Shown piece by piece: positions 1 to 11,083 of a DNA stretch of 64,000 nucleotides. Source of the DNA: Phoronis australis. Taxonomy: Eukaryota > Phoronida > Phoronidae. The position numbers and the translations under genes are program-made. Numbering within the stretch: the first letter of the stretch is position 1; each line of letters opens with the position of its first letter. Below the pieces are notes generated by a model. It saw only the letters and a list, made by a program, of their open reading frames with translations, was not told the DNA's origin and made no database searches. The stretch covers positions 30,324-94,323 of the forward strand of contig NMRA01000011.1 of the NCBI GenBank assembly GCA_002633005.1, written 5' to 3'.

Positions 1-330
1 AACAATAAAAGTGCCACTACCGGACACACCTGCAGTCAAGAATTTTCTGCAACTTGTCGTCATCTGTTATCTCCATAGGAGCACACCTGCCAAATCTCAC
101 AAAGCACCTCCAAATACTTAAAAAGTTACAGTCAGACGCGAAAAAAATTGCCGCTAGGGGCCACCTCAGTTGTGGAACCTGCCCAAAAATCAGCGTCAGT
201 CGTAGCCTACTCATCATTATGATCATTTGAGAAATTTGGCAAACAGGAAGGCCGATGTCACCAACGTACTCATGTTTTTAAATTGCCACCAGGTGGTGCA
301 AAATATGCCATTATTTGATAATGAAATAAA
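1..330 (+). repeat. Dispersed ~145-bp A-B-C satellite, partial (locus 1)
   Basis: Three diverged monomers of the satellite best seen at 45.8-47.1 kb. Their CTAG-type cores lie at about 16 (A, CCACTACC), 154 (B, CCGCTAGGGG) and 289 (C, CCACCAGGTGGTGC), spaced 138 and 135 bp. The order A, B, C on the plus strand is the same as in the main array. The window edge cuts the locus, so its full size is unknown. No coding potential is seen. Confidence 0.7.
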
Positions 331-590
331 CAAATAATAACGGTAACGATGAAATATTACCATACTCTTTTACACAAAAAAATCTTGCAAAACAAGACTC
401 GCCAAATTGTAATGGTAAGTGGCACACCGGAAGACGCGGGATTGTTTATAAACTAGTACTTCATCAGCATATTCACAACGTAGCATCCTCAACATAAGTA
501 CACTATCAGCCCAATACGTGGTGCGACACTTTTTCTCAACAGAAAACTAAATCCTTTTTAACAAAATCTGCAGCTAATTCATATTTATGC
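331..590. other. Intergenic DNA, nothing recognised
   Basis: AT-rich sequence between the first satellite locus and the 3' end of the transposase-like gene. No ORF, repeat or RNA gene is seen. Confidence 0.5.
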
Positions 591-593
591 ATA

Positions 594-833
594 TCATAGT
601 CCAAAGCAGTCTTCATCTTCTTGACAATAATTTATGTATTTCTTCAGTTTCAGCACATGACCGTTGTACATGATCTTTTTTCCATCGCACTCGTCGACCC
701 AGACATGAAGAATCCTTTTCCCCACCACCCTGCCTTCGATTACATCTCTGACAGCGTCTTTCGCCTCCATCTCAAGCTCTAGAAAATCTTTGACAATTTT
801 GAATTTTCTCATTTTTCCTTCGAAGCTGGGCAT
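594..833 (-). pseudogene. C-terminal part of transposase-like gene, in a shifted frame
   Basis: A 79-codon reading frame overlaps the end of the main transposase-like ORF in another frame and carries on beyond it. Its middle (V-V-G-K-R-I-L-H-V-W-V-D-E, then G-K-K-I-M-Y-N-G-H-V-L) looks like a small Tudor/chromo-like beta-barrel segment of the type W-x-G-x-V. Composition and position suggest it is the true C-terminus. The two ORFs part near an A-rich run around 800-815, so a single-base frameshift is the simplest explanation. An intron or programmed frameshift is possible but has no visible support. Confidence 0.5.
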
Positions 834-2229
834 CCCTTTTGATACTCTTTGCAGACAGTCTTTGTCTCAACTCCATTTTTAAAAGACGAGCTTCCCTCCG
901 CTTGACAGTGCGTTGTTGACGAGCAAGACTTACGGATGCTTTGATGACACGATCTCTCTCGACTTTGGGAGTGCTGTCGAGTCTCTGTACAATTTTGTTC
1001 TTTGTGGCACGTATCTTGCATGAAAGGTACTCCAGGGTCGCACTTGGTGCTTTGGCTTGGATAGCCCTGAAAAAGCCCATTACCTCTTTGCTATACATAC
1101 TGTGGAGTTTTGCTGACTGAGTTGCCCTCTTTAGCTCCTCTGTGGTTTCAGTCTGGAAGTATCGGCTGTACTGCCTCTCAAGAACTTTAATTGTTGTCTC
1201 CAGACAGGTGGCCATGACTTTGTCAAACAGCCCCATGTTGTACGGCGTCACCTGCAACGATACAAGGATCTCATCACTGTCCAGTTCCTCGCCAAAGAAG
1301 TCGAAACATGTCGATAATCTCTTCGATGGACACTCAAGGGCGACTTTACACTCAGCTATGATGTGTTTCACATGAGTGAAGGCTTCCAGGTGGTTGACGT
1401 CAGTGCTGGGCTGGTAAAAACGCGTCGTCCAAGGCCCAGTAACCAGCTTTCCAATTAAGCCCAGAGCTTGAAACTCTGTTTTTGCCAATTCAGTTGCGAA
1501 ATCAGCAGCCACAGCTTTCTGGAGCGTTCCACAGGCAAGAACAGAGTTCTGCAGAAAATCGTTGAAAATCGTTTGGTGGTAAAAATACTTGCCACATAAA
1601 TGAAACAGAATGTGGAGTCTGTTGTCACGATAACGGGGAATAAATCCATGCCCAAGATGCTCATCATCGAGAAAAGACAGGAACGCTTTGGGGTCACCTT
1701 TTGGACTGTTCTTGTACCGAATCTTGTTCATTGCAAATACAATGTTAGCGGCGATGCAGTCACGTACAAGAACTCTGCTAGGTTCGGCTTCATGTTTCTT
1801 AATTGCGCTACGGCATGAACTAGCTATTGTGTCTAGTGGATGAAGGTGGCAGTTAAGCTCGTTCAGTGGCTTGTTCCATTCATCTTCAAGCAGGCTCACC
1901 GTTGCATGGTTGACTGCCGCCCGGTCCGTCATGGTGTTAGCTATGTTCTTGACCATTCCAAGACGACATCCTTCAAAATTAGAATTACCTATAGAGGCAC
2001 ACACACCTGCAATCCTTTCTAAACTTTCGGTCACATGTGATGAATAATCAGCTGCTGTACCACCAGGAAGTTCATCTACCGAAAGGACAAGGGCATCATC
2101 TGTGGTGGTGATGTGAACTGCATTTACATGTACACCAAGCTGGGTAGTAGCATTTACATGTACACCAAGCTGGGTAGTAGCATTTACATGCACACCAAGC
2201 TGGGTAGTAGCATCAAATGTGAACTGCAT
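772..2229 (-). pseudogene. Transposase-like protein with probable RNase H-type core, damaged
   Basis: The ORF runs 485 codons, far longer than chance here. Residues about 1-36 are a decapeptide repeat (ATTQLGVHVN) encoded by a minisatellite. The core follows, with NTMTDRAAVN near residue 100, LNCHLHPLDTIAS near 125 and YRDNRLHILFHLCG near 200. These resemble, in order and spacing, the TDNAxNM, C..H.L and RWNST blocks of hAT-type transposases, but I cannot name the family. The last ~100 residues are Lys/Arg-rich and probably coiled-coil. The 'start' at 2229 is created by the minisatellite. Upstream repeat copies are in another frame with a stop, and the downstream end is frameshifted. A matching N-terminal exon lies at 3936-4505. 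I infer a degenerate DNA transposon gene; a domesticated host gene with assembly errors is the alternative. Confidence 0.6.
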
Positions 2230-2349
2230 TTACATGTACACCAAGCTGGGTAGTAGCATTTACATGTACACCAAGCTGGGTAGTAGCATTTACATGTACA
2301 CCAAGCTGGGTAGTAGCATTTACATGTACACCAAGCTGGGTAGTAGCAT
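2121..2349 (-). repeat. 30-bp minisatellite inside the transposase-like gene
   Basis: Seven full copies of a 30-bp unit (CATTTACATGTACACCAAGC plus TGGGTAGTAG on plus) lie in two blocks: 2121-2210 (3 copies) and 2227-2346 (4 copies). A 16-bp spacer ending in ATGTGAACTG separates them, and the same 10-mer precedes the first block. The array runs straight into the N gap. Thirty bases is ten codons, so the unit is translatable. The spacer puts the two blocks in different phases, so only the first block continues the long ORF. Confidence 0.95.
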
Positions 2350-3322
2350 NNNNNNNNNNNNNNNNNNNNNNNNNNNNNNNNNNNNNNNNNNNNNNNNNNN
2401 NNNNNNNNNNNNNNNNNNNNNNNNNNNNNNNNNNNNNNNNNNNNNNNNNNNNNNNNNNNNNNNNNNNNNNNNNNNNNNNNNNNNNNNNNNNNNNNNNNNN
2501 NNNNNNNNNNNNNNNNNNNNNNNNNNNNNNNNNNNNNNNNNNNNNNNNNNNNNNNNNNNNNNNNNNNNNNNNNNNNNNNNNNNNNNNNNNNNNNNNNNNN
2601 NNNNNNNNNNNNNNNNNNNNNNNNNNNNNNNNNNNNNNNNNNNNNNNNNNNNNNNNNNNNNNNNNNNNNNNNNNNNNNNNNNNNNNNNNNNNNNNNNNNN
2701 NNNNNNNNNNNNNNNNNNNNNNNNNNNNNNNNNNNNNNNNNNNNNNNNNNNNNNNNNNNNNNNNNNNNNNNNNNNNNNNNNNNNNNNNNNNNNNNNNNNN
2801 NNNNNNNNNNNNNNNNNNNNNNNNNNNNNNNNNNNNNNNNNNNNNNNNNNNNNNNNNNNNNNNNNNNNNNNNNNNNNNNNNNNNNNNNNNNNNNNNNNNN
2901 NNNNNNNNNNNNNNNNNNNNNNNNNNNNNNNNNNNNNNNNNNNNNNNNNNNNNNNNNNNNNNNNNNNNNNNNNNNNNNNNNNNNNNNNNNNNNNNNNNNN
3001 NNNNNNNNNNNNNNNNNNNNNNNNNNNNNNNNNNNNNNNNNNNNNNNNNNNNNNNNNNNNNNNNNNNNNNNNNNNNNNNNNNNNNNNNNNNNNNNNNNNN
3101 NNNNNNNNNNNNNNNNNNNNNNNNNNNNNNNNNNNNNNNNNNNNNNNNNNNNNNNNNNNNNNNNNNNNNNNNNNNNNNNNNNNNNNNNNNNNNNNNNNNN
3201 NNNNNNNNNNNNNNNNNNNNNNNNNNNNNNNNNNNNNNNNNNNNNNNNNNNNNNNNNNNNNNNNNNNNNNNNNNNNNNNNNNNNNNNNNNNNNNNNNNNN
3301 NNNNNNNNNNNNNNNNNNNNNN
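2350..3322. other. Assembly gap (973 N)
   Basis: A run of N. Its left edge falls within the 30-bp minisatellite, so collapsed repeat copies are a likely cause. Reading frames drawn through it are artefacts. Confidence 1.
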
Positions 3323-3935
3323 GTTCATTGAAATTATAGACACATGGTGAACAGAGACACCTGGTGGCTGCCAAAAGTATTGCTCACAGGCTACTTTAGT
3401 TTTTGACAATATTGGACAAGACAACTAGTTCTTATCTGTCAATCATCTAAGTTCTTAACAGGTCCTCCTGGAGGCAATTTGTTTGCAAGTGTTGGATTTT
3501 ATATTTTAACCTGTTAAAAATAATTAAAAAGTTATGGGTCATGGGTTGGAGCAATAAATGAAAAATATGGGCGGTGGGTACGAAATAAAAGTGCCTTCCC
3601 CCCTCCCATACAGATTTTGTTGGAACAGCCCTAAGGTTGTTGATTACCTACAATGCCACATTTATGTATACCTTTCAAAAGTTTTTTGCCGATTACTAAA
3701 AGAACAATAATATTGTTTCGCGGAGATGAGATCAGAACCTAATAATTGAACAAGAGTACTAATGCATATAAATAAGTCTAAAGCAGCATAGAATAACAGA
3801 TTCTTAATTAATTTATAAAAAGTATGATGGCTAAAACTTAACTGAAAATGAACTGCTTCATTGCTTCTAATAAATTACAACACACTATCTGTTATATAAA
3901 CGGTCATTTATTTAATATATTAAGGAGGTGTGTAC
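3323..3935. other. Probable intron or intergenic DNA
   Basis: AT-rich, no ORF. It lies between the N-terminal exon (3936-4505) and the transposase-like core on the minus strand, so it is probably intron. Confidence 0.4.
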
Positions 3936-4505
3936 CTTTTTAATTTTGTGTGTTTCTGTTTCACTAGGGCAAGTTCCTTTTGAAGCTCTTTGTTTCTGTT
4001 ACGTCTAAGTGCCCTAATCTGCTGGTTCTTTTTCACTAGGGATACCTCCTCCCTCTTCAGCTGCTGTCTGAGCTGCTGAATCTTAGAAGACTTAAGATTA
4101 TGCCTCAAATTACGTATGCCGGTCTGGAACTTTTTTTTCAGTAGATCTGGATTTCGCCACAAAGTCTAACCGTTGCTTCAACTGAGTTTTACGTGGCGTT
4201 AGCACAACTCTTTGGGACAAACGCACAGCAGGTTTTGGTGACCTTTGATCCAAGGGCTCCTGATCTGTGGAAGGACCAGCAATAGAGAGGATTGGACCTT
4301 CCAGTCACCCACTACTGTTTCCTTTAGCATAGTTGCAGTAGCAGCCAGTGAAGAATTGCACTTGAGGTACAGGAACAGCACATGCCCATTCTTCACATCT
4401 TCACAACTGGTAGGCACATCGCAGAAGTGCTCTTCCAGGTACTGACGAGCTAAGCCAGGTTTATCAGAAACTGGCGACAGCTTTCTTTTCTTTTTTGGTG
4501 ACATC
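3936..4505 (-). pseudogene. N-terminal exon of transposase-like gene (NLS and coiled coil), frameshifted
   Basis: On the minus strand a pyrimidine-rich tract ending TTTTCAG abuts 4505, directly before an ATG at 4504. A donor-like AAAAAG|GTACAC lies at 3936/3935. The first frame gives MSPKKKRKLSPV, a good monopartite nuclear localisation signal, then LARQYLEEHF and similar. Near 4300 protein-like sequence moves to another frame (GPILSIAGPSTDQEPLDQRS). Near 4150 it moves again, into a basic heptad-like coil (RQQLKREEVSLVKKNQQIRA). Two frame changes in one exon indicate decay. Position and strand fit the 5' part of the gene at 0.6-2.2 kb. Confidence 0.5.
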
Positions 4506-5367
4506 CTGAAAATAAAAAAAATATTGAAATGTATGATTCTGAATGTTTATACCAAGGAAGACCTTTTTGCAAATGCAAAAGGTAATTGTACTCCACTAGC
4601 TGTGTATCAAAATGAACTAAAAATTGGCTAACAGTAATGCACTTCATTTCCGCACTGAAAACACTTTGATGAAATGTTGTTTTGCAAAAATGACATCTAC
4701 TATCAGTTATCAAAGAAGTTTGTTTTCATCTAAGTTTCTTGAGGTGAGATTGTAAAGAAACCACTTTTACCATAAAAATATGTTGAAAACAAAAAACAAA
4801 ATTTCATATTGAAATTTATCAAGCAAGTTTGAAATAACGAGAACAATGAAAATGCACTGATGAAATCATTTGTTCTGTCAATATGAATATAAAGGATTTC
4901 AAAAATGTTCACAAAAGGCTAGCTCATCCAGCAATGTGCACTGTTTACATTCGTCAGTCAGCTGTTCTTTGTTTGGCAGCCGCTGTTCATTTATTTAACA
5001 AATAAACCAATCAGATTGTCGGAACCATGTCACGTGACCTGGGTTCCTACGACAAAAATCAACAAGAATCATTGTATTTAGACCACAAATAACAATTAAT
5101 ATCCCCAAATGTAAATCTAACTTGTACTTGGCGACTTTCAAAATGCAAAACAATTGCAGAAAAGGAACTGGTCATGAGAAAAACGATTCGCTTCATAACC
5201 AAGCAAATTTCCGTTCATCATGGCCGTAACACTGCAAATCCGAGTACCATAGTTGGGGATTGAAAAAACTATGAGGGCATCAATAGATCTTCACAAAAAT
5301 CGGCATGCAGATTCATATAGGGTTAAATTTATGCGATGTGATAAATTCTTACAACAACGTAACTTAC
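4506..5367 (-). other. Probable first intron of the transposase-like gene
   Basis: Bounded on the minus strand by CTTCAG|GTAAGT at 5368/5367 and by TTTTCAG|G at 4506/4505. The interior is AT-rich with no convincing coding sequence. Confidence 0.4.
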
Positions 5368-5460
5368 CTGAAGAAATGTGATGACTTGAAGATAAACAAC
5401 AACATTCCTACACGAACAGCATGGGAATGAAAACGTAAAACAACTTAATTCATGACGTAT
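5368..5460 (-). other. Possible non-coding first exon of the transposase-like gene
   Basis: A near-consensus 5' splice site (CAG|GTAAGT) is read on the minus strand at 5368/5367. The upper boundary is not visible. No ATG-led frame is evident, so this would be untranslated leader. Confidence 0.3.
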
Positions 5461-7930
5461 GCATTCAGGAATGTGTGTTCTACGTCATCCAAACCTTTGG
5501 TGCTTTGTTCCTACAGTTTTTACGGAGAGCAAGTGGATTTTCGAGGGGTAGGTTCAAACAATGGTTAAAAAGCGATGACCGCCATTATCGGAGAACCATT
5601 CAGCGATTAGATAAGATTATGTCACGTCCCTACTATAGTGTGCCTAAAATGACTGTTGTTGTGAATGGCCTAATCAGCTAATGGTTATCTCTTCCACAAA
5701 TTATTTCGTAAAAAAATCACATCACTTCAGAATACAGCATAGTATACAAGATAATAATTATCATTAAATGTTTAACCCTTATCCTGCGCTAGGCGAGGTC
5801 AGCTGGGCTGCCCTAGGAGAGTGCACTCACCCCAGGACACTTGTGATTTTCATTCAGAAATTGTAAGAGCCCTGGAATGTTGTTTAGATATGTGACCATG
5901 AGCATTCCATACTTCACAACTTCCTCTACTGTTCTCCAATTTAAACCATATGGCTGTGATTACTAGTTTGGGAGATATTGGCAGGTTTATGTAAGTGTAG
6001 ACACATAGTCATAGTTTCATTATATGGCTGGAGCCATACGGGAGAGGATGACAGTGGATCAGTTTACTTTCACCAAGTCCAAGGCTATGAAAGACTTACA
6101 CATGGTGAAAATCTCCATTAAATTCTGCACAAGTTTTGTATTGACTTCTTTTCTGTAAATTTNTAGGTCATTTGTCTAGGTGACCTCCACAACAGCTTAG
6201 TGTAAAGCAGTAGTGGTGACCTACTTAGCTCAGCACACAAAGAAAGTAGTCTGAATAGAGGCTCAGCAGGATTACGAAAGGCTAAATTTATTAAAAATCG
6301 AAAAGAGAGAAAGTTAATTACCACCATAGTCTGACCCTTCAAGAAGTTAATTACCTTAACATAAAAGGCTACCGGTATGATTTCACAAAAATAGGAATAT
6401 GAAGGTACATGTAATCGTTTCCATCATTGGTCCCTTTCCCGATGAGCGGCCCATTAAGATGATATCAATGCCAGGCCCTGAATAAAAATAATAGCAAAAA
6501 TAAACTAGACAAAGAGTTGTAAGTTTAACAAGTTTAATTCGCAGCCGACAACACAACGAGGTCGAACCGGAAGGGCTCTCTCCAAACACAGTTGTACGAA
6601 TAACAATGCAATGGCGTGATTGCCTCTTCTGTCACAGAAAATGAGGTAAACTTACACTAAGAACGGGTAGTAGAAAACAAAAATAGTAAACACAGTGCTA
6701 ATAAGTTACTATGGCGTTAACAAAGTAGCTAAAATCAGTCATAAAGCCAATCGTCCGTTTGCCAATGAGGTTTGTGGCGCAGCCGTTGCGATCTTCTCTG
6801 GGTCTCTGGATGAGCAGGGAAGACGGGGGGTACAACAGCAGGCGTTGTNTTAGTCAGTTTTCCGCAGTGTGGCGTATGGGGAAACATGGTGTCCGATATT
6901 TAGGTTCTCCGAAGGTTTGCTTGTTGTGTTTTTTAAAGTTCAGTCGGAACATAAATGTGGCTTTCGGTGACAAGATATAGTAACACAACAATTCTATAAA
7001 GGTAATTCTTTATTTCAGCAAAGAATTTACAACAATCCGTACTATTTTCAATTAAATATAATGCAAAATGTGCCAAAACGTCCGATAATTAGGTCACTTG
7101 ACTCTTGACTGTATAAATCGGTAAATAAAACAAGAATGTAACTTCCTTTGTCAACAGAAACAGAAACAGAAATAAATGTTTCGTATACGTTACTGGTGAT
7201 GTATTCTTTGACTCGTTAGCTTTGAAATGCGAGAGTTTGACGAGTACAGAGAGATTTAAACAGCTATAAATCCATCGACATTTCCATTACTGGAAGTCGC
7301 CATGTTGGTGAACTAGATTGACCTATTATTCAACTGACCAATAGAATGCCTTGTTTGTAGGTCTTACAAGTACAAGACAAGACAAGATACGCTATCTAAT
7401 CGCTAGATGTCGCGAGCGTTCGTTACAAAGCAGAGAGCAGCTACAGCCGAGCAAGTGGTCTGGTCTTTCATTTTCAACATGTTCACAAATACAAACAAGC
7501 CAAATTCACGTGGCATAGCCTACATAAAATAGGCCTAACTAAATAAAAATGCTCCAAAGCCTGGCCTAACCCTAGATTTTAGTATTTTGTCACTGCAAAT
7601 TGTCCGCGGCCGCAGCATCACTGTTCGGTGCCACGGCGGTTCTCCCAAGTATAATAAGGAAGTAAGTAAAATGCTTATTTCTCATCGGTATGGAACAGGT
7701 CAACAGCAAAACAGTAGCACAAGTGTGATCGATACAAACCACGACTTATCAAGCATCAAAAGACAGTATTTGACAGCTTAGGCAAAGTTGGCATTCACAA
7801 TAGGGAGGACAACATTTTTAAAATTTTTTTTACAATAGTATAGTCCGGTTACCTATTGTTGTCAGGCTCCAAAGGTCGTCCGCCATCTTGTTTCGCGTGC
7901 AGCGCAACCACGCGGGACTTAGCGTTCCAA
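5461..7930. other. Intergenic DNA, nothing firmly recognised
   Basis: Only short ORFs of no recognisable family, with single ambiguous bases near 6163, 6848 and 7938. No RNA gene or clear repeat is seen. Confidence 0.4.
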
Positions 7931-7936
7931 TTTGGA

Positions 7937-8003
7937 GNGGCCGGTCGTCGACCAATTTCCGACCGGTCGGCCAAAAATTCGTGATGTGTGCTGTAGGTCC
8001 TAA
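7937..8003. mobile_element. Solitary terminus of the TA-flanked TIR element family
   Basis: Reads CGTCGACCAATTTCCGACC and later AAAAATTCGTGATGTGTGCTG followed by TA. This matches the right end of the 3.56-kb element at 28191-31749 almost base for base. No matching left end is visible upstream, so this is a truncated or solo end. Confidence 0.75.
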
Positions 8004-8039
8004 CGTCTACTGAACGCACGCCAGGTTAGTATACTAGTT

Positions 8040-9850
8040 CCGGCCCGTATTGGAATCTGGCTCGTATTGGAATAATACTTTAAAACGATAAATCGACTAC
8101 AAAACTTTATAATTCGCTATGTTTTCATAAAATGGATGTTTCCTTTCATAAGTTTAATATAAAACAGACACCCACAACGTCGTGTTGCTATTAAATCCTC
8201 AATCTTTGTGCGAGATTGACCGAGGCTAAATTCAAAATGGCGGCTATTACGAGTTGCAGGAGTGCAAGGCAAATAATTTTGAAAATTTAGCTTCTACCAG
8301 AACATTTTCGACGAATTTGAATATTGCTATATATAAAAAGATCATGCTAAAATATGCTCTTAAGTTTCCACGTATTTTCTACCAACTTTAAAGGGCTACT
8401 GCCGCCGATTCCAATACGGGACACACACTCGACAGCGGCCCGTATTGGAATCGCACGGCGATCACAACATCGGCTTCAAAATGACATGAATGCAAAGCTC
8501 CCAACATCGAAATAATTGTGTCAACCAAACTACACTTTATATTGAACATTGTGACATGGTCTGATCACAACTCGGAAGAGGCGTTTTGGGTTTTTTGACA
8601 GTTCAGGCGGCCTCCTTCACCGTCCCAGGGATCTTACGGGTTCGTATTGGAATTTGGGTTAATTAGGTGATTAAAAACTTTCAAAGGTAACAATTTCTAA
8701 AAGTTTGCATATTGATTGGTATAACAGGACCGTCTAATGTCTTTCCATGAACTTTTTCGTATTTTGCACCAGCTTTAAAGGCCTACTGTCGCCGATTCCA
8801 ATACGGGACACGCCGGCCGGCAGCCGGCCGGTATTGGAATTTTTGTTAATTAGGCTATTAAAAACTGTCAAAGGTAACTATTTCGACAATTTAGTGTATA
8901 AATTGATATAAAATGACCATCTAATGTCTTTCCATGAACTTTTACGTATTTTGCACCAACTTTCAAGGCCTACTGTCGCCGATTCCAATACGGGACAGGC
9001 CTCCGCAGCCGGCCCGTATTGGAATTTGAGCTAATTAGTTGATTAAAACCTTTCAAAAGGTAACAATTTTGATCAGTTTGTATATGAATTGATGTGAAAT
9101 GACCAACTAATGTCTTTCCTTAAACTTTTATGCACTTTGCATCAACTTAAAAGGGCTACTGTCGCCGATTCCAATACGGTACAGGCCTCGACAGCCGGCC
9201 CGTATTGGAATTTGAGCTAATTAGTTGATTAAAACCTTACAAAAGGTAACAATGTTGACCAGTTTGTATATGAATTGATGTGAAATGACCAACTAATGTC
9301 TTTCCTTGAACTTTTATGCACTTTTCATCAACTTAAAAGGGCTACTGTGGCCGAATCCAATACAGGACACACTCTCCAGAGGCGGATCTACAGGGGGGTT
9401 CAGGGGGTTTAAACCCCCCCCCCTCGGGACAGGATCAAAAATAAAAACTGGAAAAAAATCGTCAGAAAAACGAAATTAGCTACTAAAAATCCCAAAAAAT
9501 CTCACACGGGAGGAGGGAAACCCTCTCGCGACCTTCCTTCTCCTCGGCGCTACGCGCCTCGGATTGTTTCGAATCCTAACCCCCCCCCCTTACTGAAATC
9601 GTAGATTTGCCACTGCTCTCGGCAGCCGGCCCGTATTGGAATCGCTGGACGATCAAACTTTCGGCTTAAAAATGACGCGAATGCAAGATTCCAACATGTA
9701 AATATTTGTGTCAACCAAAGTACAATTTATATTAAACATTGTGAAATGGTCTGATCATAATTCGAACGAGACACTTTGTTTTTTTCGACACTTTAAGCAG
9801 TCACTATCACCGTCCCAGGGATTCCCATACGGGCCCGTATTGGAATGTGT
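8040..9850 (+). repeat. Satellite with ~185-bp units and palindromic boxes
   Basis: CCCGTATTGGAAT-type boxes occur near 8046, 8440, 8643, 8829, 9013, 9198, 9630 and 9834. Opposed ATTCCAATACGG boxes occur near 8408, 8795, 8983, 9165 and 9352. Successive units are 184-188 bp (type A, with AATGTCTTTCC and TAATTAG) or about 203 bp (type B, with GTGTCAACCAAA and CACCGTCCCAGGGA). Type B units at 8440 and 9630 flank a run of A units, giving a higher-order repeat of about 0.95 kb once the inserted element at 9377 is removed. Confidence 0.9.
9377..9615. mobile_element. 239-bp TIR element, 5-bp target duplication
   Basis: Starts CAGAGGCGGATCTAC; its other end, read inverted, is CAGTGGCAAATCTAC (12 of 15 match). 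CTCTC flanks it on both sides (9372-9376 and 9616-9620). It interrupts one unit of the satellite. Long C and G runs lie just inside the ends. Its ends resemble those of the 703-bp element at 47224. It has no coding capacity, so it is a MITE-like non-autonomous element. CAG-starting TIRs suggest the hAT group, but the family is unproven. Confidence 0.75.
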
Positions 9851-10187
9851 GCTAATTAGCCGGTTAAAATGTTTCAAAGGTAACAATTTGAACAGAACAT
9901 TGCAATTGAAAAATTCACGATAACAAATTACTTCAAGTGCCTTTAATCATTTTTGATTGTTCATAGTGACAAATTCAGAAAATGTCAATACAATTTTCTG
10001 AATAAGTTTGAATCATGATGACTATACATTACAAAACATGGGGTTAACTTCAAGGTATCATTTGTCTTCAGGATTTGTGGAGACACTGGTGACTCTAGTA
10101 CCATTCACACCTGCAAGGGTTATCAGTTTTAGGATATTAAACCCTCTTTTTGCAATTTCAACCAATCATATTCATTCTCCTGCTAAT

Positions 10188-10522
10188 GGAGGAGTGGGCT
10201 CGCACTCGAGTGAGGAGGGTGGATTCAACAGAAAACACAAAATGATTCTTAGACAGTGGTTTGTCCTCACTTTTGTTGTGTACATGACCTAAAGCATTAC
10301 TAATGCTTGGCGGTTGAAGATGCTTAGAAAGGGTTCCTAATTTTATCTTAACTTGAGCATTAATGAGTNGGAGGATTGGGCTCGGACTTGAGCGAGGAGG
10401 GTGGATTCAACAGAAAACACAAAATGATTCTTAGACAGTGGTTTGCCCTCACTTTTGTTGTGTACATGACCTAAAGCATTACTAATGCTTGGCGGTTGAA
10501 GATGCTTAGAAAGGGTTCTTAA
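10188..10522 (+). repeat. Tandem duplication, two ~150-bp copies 182 bp apart
   Basis: The stretch GAGGAGGGTGGATTCAACAG through GGCGGTTGAAGATGCTTAGA occurs at 10188-10340 and again at 10370-10522 with very few differences. The low divergence suggests a recent duplication. One N lies at the junction. Confidence 0.9.
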
Positions 10523-11083
10523 TGTGTTAATATCCCAGTTTAGGAGCCTTTTAAGTAATGTGCTTCATTGTCCTTCATTGCACATGCTCACCATTGGCGT
10601 GGCAAAGAAAATAGATGTGGTTCGTAAACATTCTTATTATTAAACTTCCAAATGTACATTTAATAGAAGCAAAACTAGAAATTCATCTGCCATGCTTTTC
10701 GTCTTGGAAGATTCCCAGTCTGCAATTCTAGGCAATAGTCTGAAAAATAAAGAAACTTTATATGGTCAAAAGGTATCAAGAAAACTCAATATGTTGACAT
10801 CAGAGACCTTCATATTTCATGAAAACCAATCACTGGTTGAATCTCCGGTCTTCTCGTCTCATTATGCATGCTAAAGGAAACAGATTCAGTGTTTCATGTT
10901 CCAGAGAGTGCGTTACGGTATTTTGAATACACATTCACTGCCCAGTCTTGCAACTTTAAATCTTTGTTTAGAAAGCAGGTAGTGAATGAACTTAAGTCTT
11001 TTAAAATGATAAGTTTTTGAGTTAACACTCTCTTCCTACAAATTCAAGCATGATATTACAATCTTATACAAGGGGTTACATAC

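Noticed and set aside
2184-3424. Long reading frames of about 370-400 codons on both strands
   Set aside because: They run through 973 N and minisatellite sequence; the frames are artefacts.
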